The position numbers and the translations under genes are program-made. Of a stretch of DNA of 64,000 bases, positions 24,788 to 32,214 are shown piece by piece (positions within the stretch are counted from its first letter, which is position 1; every line of letters begins with the position of its first letter). The notes under the pieces are model-generated. The model had not been told where the DNA came from and made no database searches. It saw nothing but the letters and a program-made list of their open reading frames with translations. Source of the stretch: Spirochaetota bacterium (GTDB lineage Bacteria; Spirochaetota; Brachyspiria; Brachyspirales; JACRPF01); NCBI GenBank assembly GCA_016214035.1, contig JACRPF010000003.1:124001-188000 (forward strand), given 5' to 3'.

Positions 24788-26050
24788 ATGAGATTATCTT
24801 CTATCATAGCCGTTCTATCTATCTGTTCCGCCCTGATGGTTTTCTCTCAGCCGTGCATGTCGGGTACGCCTGAGATCATCTTCGACGGCACATCGCTCAG
24901 CAATTGGGTAGGTCCGAACAACGCTCCGGCGGCGTGGAAACTTGAGAACGGTTATTTTGAGGTGGTACCGAAAGCAAAGAATCTGAACACCGCGACGAAA
25001 TACGGCGATTGCCAGCTGCATATTGAATGGGCGTCACCGCAAAAAGTGGAGAAGGACAGCCAGGGCCGCGGCAACAGCGGCGTATTCCTCATGAACCGCT
25101 ATGAGGTGCAGGTGCTCGATTCATATTCCAATAATACCTATGCCGACGGTCAGGCATCGGCGTTGTACGGTCAGCATCCGCCATTGGTCAATGCGGCACG
25201 GAAGCCCGGCGAGTGGCAGGTGTACGATATCATTTTCCGCAGACCGAAATTCGATGACGCGGGCAATGTGATGAAACCGGCGCGGATGACGATATTTCAT
25301 AACGGCGTGCTCGTTCATCACGATGCGGTGCTCATCGGTCCGGGCATGAACAAGAATTATATTCCGTACCGCAAACACGGAGATACCGATATCATATCAC
25401 TGCAGGACCACGGAAATCTCGTGCGCTATAAGAATGTCTGGATAGTACCGCTCGCGTCCGAAGAGGAGATGATGCCCGATCTCGCGCGCATGCAGTATCA
25501 CACTAATAATCTCGATTACGGAACGAACGCGCGTCCCAGCGGCGTGCCGATAACCAAATGGCGTGTCAATGATATGGCCCGCCCGAAACCGCCGGTCATC
25601 ACGGCCGGCACCGGGCCCGGAGATCCGTCATCGGATGCTGTTGTGCTGTTTGACGGAACGCTCAAAGCGGCTGAAACGACCATGAAGGCTGGCGATTCGA
25701 TGCTTACGGCAAAAGGTAAGCTGATATCGACGCATGAATTCACGAACGCGCAATTGCATTTTGAATTCGGTTCATCCGAACCGGTGACCGTGATGGTATG
25801 CGGCATGAAGATCATGACGGAACCCGGCAGCCACAAATACGATATTGCCGCCTCACGCCGTGTGCTGTTTGGCGGCGGTCAGGCGCTTGCGGCGGTGACG
25901 GTGCTCAAGGACGGCGTTTTCTGTTTTGAGCGGCGTAATCTCATCGACCCGTCTGAGTTGAAACCGGAGAAGATTGTCATCACATCGATTGCGGCGGATA
26001 CGAAGATACGCAATGTTTGGGCTCGCGACACCAAAGCGGAGGCGGAGTAG
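24788..26050 (+). CDS. Secreted DUF1080 (3-keto-glycoside hydrolase-like) protein
   Basis: Secreted 420-aa protein with a signal peptide in the first ~25 residues. Residues ~30-225 form a DUF1080 (3-keto-disaccharide hydrolase) beta-sandwich with the usual start IIFDGTSLSNWVG, then GDCQLHIEWASP, GNSGVFLMNRYEVQVLDS and ISLQDHGNLVRYKNVWI. Residues ~285-415 look like a decayed second copy beginning AVVLFDGTLK, without the central motifs. It begins 2 nt after the upstream stop codon, so it is coupled to the Tat oxidoreductase. A MocA dehydrogenase plus DUF1080 protein is a recognised pairing for oxidising and cleaving glycosides through 3-keto intermediates. Confidence 0.87.
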   Translation: MRLSSIIAVLSICSALMVFSQPCMSGTPEIIFDGTSLSNWVGPNNAPAAWKLENGYFEVVPKAKNLNTATKYGDCQLHIEWASPQKVEKDSQGRGNSGVFLMNRYEVQVLDSYSNNTYADGQASALYGQHPPLVNAARKPGEWQVYDIIFRRPKFDDAGNVMKPARMTIFHNGVLVHHDAVLIGPGMNKNYIPYRKHGDTDIISLQDHGNLVRYKNVWIVPLASEEEMMPDLARMQYHTNNLDYGTNARPSGVPITKWRVNDMARPKPPVITAGTGPGDPSSDAVVLFDGTLKAAETTMKAGDSMLTAKGKLISTHEFTNAQLHFEFGSSEPVTVMVCGMKIMTEPGSHKYDIAASRRVLFGGGQALAAVTVLKDGVFCFERRNLIDPSELKPEKIVITSIAADTKIRNVWARDTKAEAE

Positions 26051-26053
26051 CAT

Positions 26054-27424
26054 ATGGAAAAGACATCGGAACCGATATCACGTCGATCGTTTCTCGGAAC
26101 GGCGGCGAAAGTCACGGCAGCAGCGGCATTGGCGCCGACGGTGCTCAGGGCTATTGAACGCAATAATTCAAAAGAGCTTAATGTCGCCATCATTGGCGCG
26201 GGAACGCAGGGCCGGATACTGCTGCGCGATTCACTGCGCATTCCGAATATCAGGTTCAAGGCGGTTTGCGACATATGGAAATACAGCCAACAGTACGCGG
26301 AACGCTCGCTCGGTAAAGCGGGACATCAGGTGAACGTCTACGAAGATTACCGCGAAATGCTCGCGAAGGAAAAGGATATCGATGCCGTCATCGTCGCGAC
26401 ACCGGACTTCGTGCATGCGGAACATGCGATTGCGGCGCTCAATGCGGGACGGAATGTGTACTGCGAGAAAGAGATGTCCAACACGATAGAGCTTTCGCGC
26501 AGTATGGTTGAGGCGTCGCAGAAAACGGGAAAACTCCTGCAGATTGGTCATCAGCGGCGGTCGAGCCCTGCGTACATGAATGCGCTTGCGATGATAAAGA
26601 ACGACAATGTCTGCGGGCGCATCACCAATTGTTTCGGTCAGTGGAACAGGCCGGCACAGCCGCAGCTGCCGTGGCCCAAACGCTATGAGATACCGGCGGC
26701 GACGCTTAAAAAATTCGGCTATGACAACATGGACAAGTTCATGAACTGGCGCTGGTACCGGAAATTCTCGGCCGGCCCCATCGCCGATCTCGGAAGTCAT
26801 CAGATAGACATCTTCAGCTGGTTTCTCGGCTGCGAGCCGTCAACGGTGACGGCCAACGGCAGCGCGGATTATTATCCCGACCGGGAATGGTATGCCGATG
26901 TGATGGCGGTGTATGAATACGCGACGTCCGCGGGCAGCGTGCGCGCGTTCTATCAGGTGCTCAACACAACGAGCTACGGCAGTTACTTCGAACGCTTTCA
27001 CGGCGACGGCGGTACTATCGTCATTTCGGAAAACGCGGCGATGTGTTACTACGTACCGGAGGCAGAAAAGGAATTGCCCGGATGGCTTTCCGGCGTGAAA
27101 CCGGTTGCCCGTGACGGCATGCAGGTTATACCGTTTCTCGAGGCGCTTGCGAAGAAAGGGTCGTCCGCCGCGGCGATGAAGGAATATCAGGAAAAGAATC
27201 CGCATCAATTCCATCTGGAGAATTTTTACGATGCGGTGCGCGCCAACGACAAAAAGAAACTTACCTGTCCGGCCGAGATCGCATACGGTACCGCCGTATC
27301 GGTGCTCAACGTGATACCGGCGATTGAAAAAGCGGCAAAGGTGAAGATCAGCGAAGCGGCCAAAGGTTCGCGCGGGTTTTCCGGCGGCGATATCATGAAG
27401 ACTGTTAAGTGGATATTGGACTAA
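26054..27424 (+). CDS. Tat-exported Gfo/Idh/MocA oxidoreductase 2
   Basis: 456-aa paralogue of the gene at 23458. The Tat signal is SRRSFLGTAAKVTAAAALAP. Rossmann motif IIGAGTQGRILL, then ATPDFVHAEHA, and NVYCEKEMSN where the usual EKP motif is EKE, so the Lys is kept and the Pro lost. The substrate domain has GPIADLGSHQIDIFSWFLG. The start is 3 nt after the DUF1080 stop. It is one of three exported family members in the cluster, and differences in the substrate block suggest different sugars or positions. Confidence 0.92.
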   Translation: MEKTSEPISRRSFLGTAAKVTAAAALAPTVLRAIERNNSKELNVAIIGAGTQGRILLRDSLRIPNIRFKAVCDIWKYSQQYAERSLGKAGHQVNVYEDYREMLAKEKDIDAVIVATPDFVHAEHAIAALNAGRNVYCEKEMSNTIELSRSMVEASQKTGKLLQIGHQRRSSPAYMNALAMIKNDNVCGRITNCFGQWNRPAQPQLPWPKRYEIPAATLKKFGYDNMDKFMNWRWYRKFSAGPIADLGSHQIDIFSWFLGCEPSTVTANGSADYYPDREWYADVMAVYEYATSAGSVRAFYQVLNTTSYGSYFERFHGDGGTIVISENAAMCYYVPEAEKELPGWLSGVKPVARDGMQVIPFLEALAKKGSSAAAMKEYQEKNPHQFHLENFYDAVRANDKKKLTCPAEIAYGTAVSVLNVIPAIEKAAKVKISEAAKGSRGFSGGDIMKTVKWILD

Positions 27425-27581
27425 CACGGCATGGAAAAGCGGCAATGTCGGGATATAAAGATTCAGACCGCACAGGATGTGCGACAGCAGCGGGAAATGA
27501 ATTCCGTGCCGTGTAACGCCGAGCGCAAGCGATCCTGGATGGATCGCGAAAGCGACGGTACAATATAATGAGGTGATAATG

Positions 27582-28145
27582 ATGCTTCACAAGAACGACA
27601 CACTGCACAATCTAATAGGCATCTGCCCGGCGATAGCGGTGACCAGTTTCGCAACCACGGCGATTGCCATGGGCGCGGTGCTGTTTCTCACCATGACGCT
27701 CTCGGCGCTGCTCATCTCACTCACGCGTTCCGCTCTGACGCAGCGTACGCGGCTTGTCGCTCAGGTCGCGGTCATCGTGCTCATCGTCGCCTGTGCGCAG
27801 ATAGTCCTCCGCGCATACTGGTACGACATGGCGAAAACGCTCTCGCCGTATATTGCACTTATCGCGGCGAACTGTCTTACGCTGCATCGCTGCGAGAACT
27901 GTGCGAGCCGTGAAAAGGTTAATGTCGCCGTCGCTGATGCCGCGGGTAACGGGCTTGTTATTGTGCTCGTACTCCTCGCCATCGCGATACCGCGGGAGAT
28001 AATCGGTGGCGGATCGATATTCGGTATTGCGCTTCCGGTGTCGTTCGGGAAGAACATGCTTATGGCCGCTCCGGCGGGGGCGTTCTTCATCGCCGGCATC
28101 ATCGTCTGGGTTATACGCGCGGCGGGCGGGAGGAAGACAGCATGA
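27582..28145 (+). CDS. NqrD/RnfE-like membrane electron-transfer subunit
   Basis: Integral membrane protein with ~6 helices, homologous to NqrD/RnfE, one of the two inverted-topology subunits that carry electrons through the membrane. The conserved first cysteine is in LIGICPAIAVTS (Cys15) and the second in AANCLTLHRCENC (Cys98). In Nqr/Rnf these pair with two cysteines of NqrE/RnfA to hold an intramembrane Fe-S centre. Extra cysteines at about 104 and 107 are unusual. I prefer ATG 27582 with AGGTG six bases upstream; ATG 27579 is possible. The stop overlaps the next start (ATGA). The 157-bp gap before it marks a likely sub-operon boundary. Confidence 0.88.
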   Translation: MLHKNDTLHNLIGICPAIAVTSFATTAIAMGAVLFLTMTLSALLISLTRSALTQRTRLVAQVAVIVLIVACAQIVLRAYWYDMAKTLSPYIALIAANCLTLHRCENCASREKVNVAVADAAGNGLVIVLVLLAIAIPREIIGGGSIFGIALPVSFGKNMLMAAPAGAFFIAGIIVWVIRAAGGRKTA

Positions 28146-28753
28146 AATTGACGATCATTCAATATATAGCGGGAATCTTTTTCAGCGCTGCAATAACAAA
28201 CAACATATTGTTCACGCGGTTTCTCGGCATCTGTCCGGCGGCGGGCGTAGGCCGTGACCCGAAAGCGGCGACATTCATGGGGCTTATCGTAATGGCGCTT
28301 ATGACGGTATCCGCTCCCGTGAATCTTTTACTGTACCGGTTTTTTCTCGCGAAAGAGACATCTATCCTTCATATCGATCTTTCATATCTGTCGTTCGTCG
28401 TGTTCATGCTTGTTATCGCGGCGCTAGTGCAGCTTATCGAAATGATAGCTGAGAAGATGATGCCCGACAGCGCCGGGACGCTCGGTATTTATCTGCCGCT
28501 GGCCGCTGTCAACTGTGCTATTCTCGGTGCAAGTCTTTTCCTGCTCGAAGCGGATATGCATCCTGCATTATCACCGGTGTACGGACTCGGCTGCGGCGCC
28601 GGCTGGCTTCTCGCCGCGTGGATATTCTCGGCACTTGAGATGCGGCTGGCATCGAGCGATGTACCCGAATCGCTCAAAGGCGGCGGTATGACGCTTATAG
28701 CAGCGGGGATAATGGCTGTGGCATTCATGGGCTTTTCAGGGATCACATTATGA
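28142..28753 (+). CDS. NqrE/RnfA-like membrane electron-transfer subunit
   Basis: 203-aa, six-helix membrane protein homologous to NqrE/RnfA. The two ligand cysteines are kept: Cys31 in TRFLGICPAAG and Cys125 in VNCAILGASLF. The paired motif NNILFTRFLG is typical. It overlaps the NqrD-like gene and the next gene by 4 nt each, so the four Nqr-like genes form one translationally coupled block. With its partner it should place an Fe-S centre in the middle of the membrane. Confidence 0.9.
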   Translation: MKLTIIQYIAGIFFSAAITNNILFTRFLGICPAAGVGRDPKAATFMGLIVMALMTVSAPVNLLLYRFFLAKETSILHIDLSYLSFVVFMLVIAALVQLIEMIAEKMMPDSAGTLGIYLPLAAVNCAILGASLFLLEADMHPALSPVYGLGCGAGWLLAAWIFSALEMRLASSDVPESLKGGGMTLIAAGIMAVAFMGFSGITL

Positions 28754-29724
28754 ACAATCTGAAGACAATGCTCAGAAATCTTGTGTTCTTCAATAAGGAA
28801 GGATACACGGCGCATCCGGACAGACCGTCGGCGGATGAGATGGATTCATATTTTGTGACGGCGTTCTATGCGCTTATCCCGTGTATGCTGCTGGCAACGT
28901 ATTATTTCCGCGCGCGTCTGTTTATCGCGCTTTTTGCGGCATTCATCGGTGTCGCGCTCGTGGAGATCATCGTCGCGGCCATGCGCAAACGCCCTATAAG
29001 CGGCGGCGCTTTCGTGTATGCGATGATGTTCGCGCTGTTCGCTCCGTCGGCCGCTCCGGCATGGATGATAGCGGTATCGGCGGCGTGCGGGACGCTTTTC
29101 GGATGTCTTATCTTCGGCGGTGCGGGACGGAATCTCGTTCATCCGGTGGCGCTCGGCAAGGCCTTCCTCGTATACGGTTTCCCGCAGACGGCGATGCTTC
29201 CGTATTTCGGTTCCATGCTCGATATGCCTTCGAAGAACGGCTGGATAGATGTGAGCATCGTCATGCTGGTCTGCATACTTGTCTTTATCATAAAACAGCC
29301 GGACCGCTTCTTTATCCTGCTCGGTATTTTTATCGTGGGATTCCTCACCGCACTGGCGATAACCACCAAAAGTTATCTGCCGTCGGGAAGCACCGCGAAG
29401 ATATTTGTGTCGGACAGCCTTATTTTCAGCATACCGCTTCTGCCGCTTGAACTGAGAAAGATGGGTTCATCGATGCTCGCGATGTGGCATTGGGGCGGAC
29501 TTCTCTTTGCCATGACATTTCTCGTCATCGATCCTGCGATAACACCCCGCGGTATTGCGGCAAAGATTATCTATGGCGCCGTCATCGGCTGTGCGGCGGT
29601 GTTCATGCGTACGCTCACCACGCACGGCGGGGCGGTGGCTTCGGCGGTGATACTCGGTGCTCTCGTGGTGCCGCTCATCGCGTATGCGGTGAACGCGGTA
29701 CGTGCGCAGAGGAGAGCGGCATGA
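28750..29724 (+). CDS. NqrB/RnfD-like membrane subunit
   Basis: 324-aa polytopic membrane protein resembling NqrB/RnfD, the flavin-carrying core subunit of the urea-transporter fold. Recognisable are GGAGRNLVHPVALGKAFL in the middle and MWHWGGLLFAMTFLVIDPAI near residue 250, followed by a GAVIGCAAVFMRTL helix. The usual covalent-FMN motif near the end of the large loop (S/T-G-A-T) is only loosely present as SGSTAK near residue 213. It is shorter than Vibrio NqrB and lacks its long N-terminal extension. It overlaps both neighbours by 4 nt. Confidence 0.85.
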   Translation: MNNLKTMLRNLVFFNKEGYTAHPDRPSADEMDSYFVTAFYALIPCMLLATYYFRARLFIALFAAFIGVALVEIIVAAMRKRPISGGAFVYAMMFALFAPSAAPAWMIAVSAACGTLFGCLIFGGAGRNLVHPVALGKAFLVYGFPQTAMLPYFGSMLDMPSKNGWIDVSIVMLVCILVFIIKQPDRFFILLGIFIVGFLTALAITTKSYLPSGSTAKIFVSDSLIFSIPLLPLELRKMGSSMLAMWHWGGLLFAMTFLVIDPAITPRGIAAKIIYGAVIGCAAVFMRTLTTHGGAVASAVILGALVVPLIAYAVNAVRAQRRAA

Positions 29725-30917
29725 AGCAGCCAGTAAAATACGTCATACTCGCCGTACTCGTCGCGGCATCTATTGCGATACCGGTCACGCTTTCATCGTT
29801 CCTGTCGCCGCTCATCTCAGTGAACGAACAGTATGCCCGCGTCGTCGGCGTACTGTCGGCGTTTCATCTGCCGGTGGCGAAAAGCCGTGCCGATGTATTC
29901 GCTGCATATAAAGCGTCGGTTGCCGATGCGCGTGTAGGTGAGCTGCGGTACAGCACGGTGTCCAACGGGACGACGGGCGGTTATGCTTTTGATATCGTCG
30001 CTCCGGGGAATAACGGTCCGATACGCGGCATACTCGCGCTTGCGTCAGACCGGCGTACGGTGCTCGGTCTTTCGGTGTACGAACATAATGAAGGCCCCGG
30101 TTCCGGCGATGAGATATCGTCCGCAGCATGGCGCAATCAATTCGCAAATCTTCCGCTCTTCGATAATGCGGTCTTCCGCGGAATAGCCGTCATCTCCGGC
30201 AAAAAAAAGGAACCTGTGGCGGGTGCGATACACGGCGATACTCCTGCGGCTGCGGCAGTAGTCCGCGCGCTGAACCGCATGGTCGCTCAGTTTTATGCCG
30301 GCGGACGGCCCGTTGAGGAACTCGATCTCGGGACTACGGTGGATGCCGTCACACGTGCCACACCGGGCTATCCGAAACACGTTGTCAAGCCGCCGAATCT
30401 CCGCGAGGAGGTCAAACGTCCGCCGTTCATGGTGCCGCCGGGACTGACGAACCTGGCGCTCGGGCGTCCGGTCACCGTGAGCATGCCGCCGATCATCGGC
30501 GACCCGGCACAGATCGTCGACAATGTCAAGAAAAGCGGCGACTTCGATTTTGTGGAACTCGGCAAAGGTGTTCAGTGGGCGCAGATAGACCTCGGTGATG
30601 TGCGGACCATATTCACCGTCTGCATCTGGCACTTCTACAAGAATTCCATCATCTATAAAAGCGTCATCGTCCGGATATCCGACGACCCCGCGTTCATAAA
30701 GGACGTGAAGACGATCTACAACAATGATTACGAGAACATCGCCGGGTTCGGCGAAGGGAAAAACACCACATATTATGCGCGCTGGTGGGGCGAACTTGCC
30801 GACGCGCGCGGCGATGATTACAACGGCGTGCGCGGGCGCTATGTCCGCATATACACGGCAGGCGGTGCGGGAGGGGAGGATACGAGGTTCGTGGAGATTG
30901 CGGTTTACGGAAAATAG
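29721..30917 (+). CDS. NqrC/RnfG-like FMN-binding protein fused to discoidin domain
   Basis: 398-aa fusion. One N-terminal helix anchors it. Residues ~30-220 are an NqrC/RnfG-type FMN-binding domain (LSVYEHNEGPGSGDEISSAAW is the family block). The flavinylation site, normally D-x-x-S/T-G-A-T, reads DAVTRAT at ~208-214, so the acceptor Thr is kept but Gly is Arg. A proline-rich linker follows. Residues ~250-398 are a discoidin (F5/8-C-like) sugar-binding domain with WAQIDLGDV and RGRYVRIYTAGG, similar to the separate protein at 35332. The soluble part should face the periplasm. ATG 29721 has GAGGAGAG upstream and overlaps the NqrB-like stop. Confidence 0.86.
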   Translation: MKQPVKYVILAVLVAASIAIPVTLSSFLSPLISVNEQYARVVGVLSAFHLPVAKSRADVFAAYKASVADARVGELRYSTVSNGTTGGYAFDIVAPGNNGPIRGILALASDRRTVLGLSVYEHNEGPGSGDEISSAAWRNQFANLPLFDNAVFRGIAVISGKKKEPVAGAIHGDTPAAAAVVRALNRMVAQFYAGGRPVEELDLGTTVDAVTRATPGYPKHVVKPPNLREEVKRPPFMVPPGLTNLALGRPVTVSMPPIIGDPAQIVDNVKKSGDFDFVELGKGVQWAQIDLGDVRTIFTVCIWHFYKNSIIYKSVIVRISDDPAFIKDVKTIYNNDYENIAGFGEGKNTTYYARWWGELADARGDDYNGVRGRYVRIYTAGGAGGEDTRFVEIAVYGK

Positions 30918-30929
30918 GCGGAGGCAATT

Positions 30930-32198
30930 ATGAAAAAGATCATCAAGAAAAAGTTCTCGAGGCGGTCGTTCTTCGGTGCGGCGGCGGCACTCGCAGCACC
31001 GTTCATCATTCCGTCGCGGGTGTTCGGCCAGACGGCGCCGAGTGACAGGATCAGGATAGCAGCTATCGGTATCGGCAGTCAGGGCGGCGGACTGCTCGGG
31101 GGCTTTCTTGCAAGCGACGCCTGTGAAGTGACCGCGATTTGCGATGTGAGCAAGGTGGCGCGCGACAAAGCCGTTGCGCGTGTTGAAGGAAAATACGGGA
31201 AAAAATGTCCGGTATACGTTGATATACAGGAAATGTTCGACAAGGAAAAGCTCGATGCGGTGGTCACCGCGCTTCCGGACCACTGGCATGCGCTCTCGAC
31301 GATAATGGCATGCAAGACCGGCCTCGACGTATACTGCGAAAAACCGCTTGCGAGATATATCGACGAAGGCAAGGCGATGGTAGCCGCGGTGAATCGATAT
31401 CAGCGCGTTTTCCAGACCGGCAGTATGCAGCGCGCGATGACGCAGACATTCGTCAAACAATGTGAACTCGTGCGTAACGGCTACATCGGCCAGATAAAGG
31501 AAGTGTATGCCGGCGTGGCGCACAAGATGCCCGATATATGCCGGCTTCCCGAACAGGATATTCCCGAGGGTTTCGATTACGAACGCTGGCTCGGGCCCGC
31601 ACCGTGGGCGCCGTATCATCATAACCGCGTCAACGGAAGCTACAGTCAGCGCGTGGGCTGGCGTGCGTGGACCGATTATTCCATCGGCATGTTCGGCGAC
31701 TGGGGCGCGCACCATTTCGACATCGCGCAATGGGGTCTCGGCATGGACGGCACCGGACCGGTGAAAGTGCTCATTCCCGCCGACAGTCCTTACGGCGATT
31801 ATACGTTCAAATACGCCAACGGTATCCCGCTCATCCGTAAGAACGGGCCGAAGGAAGGGAGCGTGCAGTTCATCGGCACCGAGGGCTGGGTGGGCGCGTC
31901 ACGCGAGGGATTCTACTGCTCCGACAACCTCAAGAACGTGCAGCTGAAACCCACCGATATCCGTCTGGGGCGCCGTGTCAGCCATCGCGACGACTTTCTC
32001 AACTGCATTAAGTCGCGGCAGAAGCCGATATGCGATGTTGAAGTGGGTCATCACAGCGCGAACGTCTGCCACATCGCCTATATCGCGGCGATACTCAACC
32101 GGTCGCTCACCTGGGACCCGGCGGCGGAACGCTTTGTCGGTGATGAGCAGGCGAACAGGTTTCTGCGCGGCTCTTATCGTGAACCGTATATTCTGTAA
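30930..32198 (+). CDS. Tat-exported Gfo/Idh/MocA oxidoreductase 3
   Basis: 422-aa exported family member beginning with a lysine-rich n-region and Tat motif SRRSFFGAAAALAAP, cleaved near VFGQ. Rossmann motif IGIGSQGGGLLGG, then ALPDHWHALS, DVYCEKPLAR with the catalytic Lys, and a GMFGDWGAHHFDIAQWGLG block. It follows the FMN-binding/discoidin gene by 12 nt, so this oxidoreductase is co-transcribed with the Nqr-like module. It is the best candidate for a direct electron donor to, or acceptor from, that module. Confidence 0.92.
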   Translation: MKKIIKKKFSRRSFFGAAAALAAPFIIPSRVFGQTAPSDRIRIAAIGIGSQGGGLLGGFLASDACEVTAICDVSKVARDKAVARVEGKYGKKCPVYVDIQEMFDKEKLDAVVTALPDHWHALSTIMACKTGLDVYCEKPLARYIDEGKAMVAAVNRYQRVFQTGSMQRAMTQTFVKQCELVRNGYIGQIKEVYAGVAHKMPDICRLPEQDIPEGFDYERWLGPAPWAPYHHNRVNGSYSQRVGWRAWTDYSIGMFGDWGAHHFDIAQWGLGMDGTGPVKVLIPADSPYGDYTFKYANGIPLIRKNGPKEGSVQFIGTEGWVGASREGFYCSDNLKNVQLKPTDIRLGRRVSHRDDFLNCIKSRQKPICDVEVGHHSANVCHIAYIAAILNRSLTWDPAAERFVGDEQANRFLRGSYREPYIL

Positions 32199-32214
32199 CG
32201 TTGGGGTAATGACG

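Noticed and set aside
27431-27568. 46-codon frame between the second Tat-MocA gene and the NqrD-like gene
   Set aside because: Highly charged, no ribosome site, no helix or motif. A distant 8-bp inverted repeat (ACACGGCA/TGCCGTGT) in the same gap seemed too weak to call a riboswitch; I saw no FMN- or cobalamin-riboswitch core.
29484-29720. Upstream extension of the FMN-binding/discoidin gene
   Set aside because: It overlaps the 3' part of the NqrB-like gene. ATG 29721 has a strong GAGGAGAG site and starts directly with the expected membrane anchor.
27582-30917. Calling the block a complete Rnf or Na+-NQR complex
   Set aside because: The NADH/ferredoxin-handling subunits (NqrA/RnfC, NqrF/RnfB) are absent from the window and the FMN subunit carries an extra domain.
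30045-31730. Long reverse-strand frame (over 500 codons) opposite the NqrC-like fusion and the third Tat-MocA gene
   Set aside because: It is the antisense shadow of two well-supported genes in GC-rich DNA and has no ribosome site or family resemblance.
31975-32214. Upstream extension of the ThuA-HEAT-discoidin gene
   Set aside because: It lies inside the third Tat-MocA gene, while a clear signal peptide starts at 32215.
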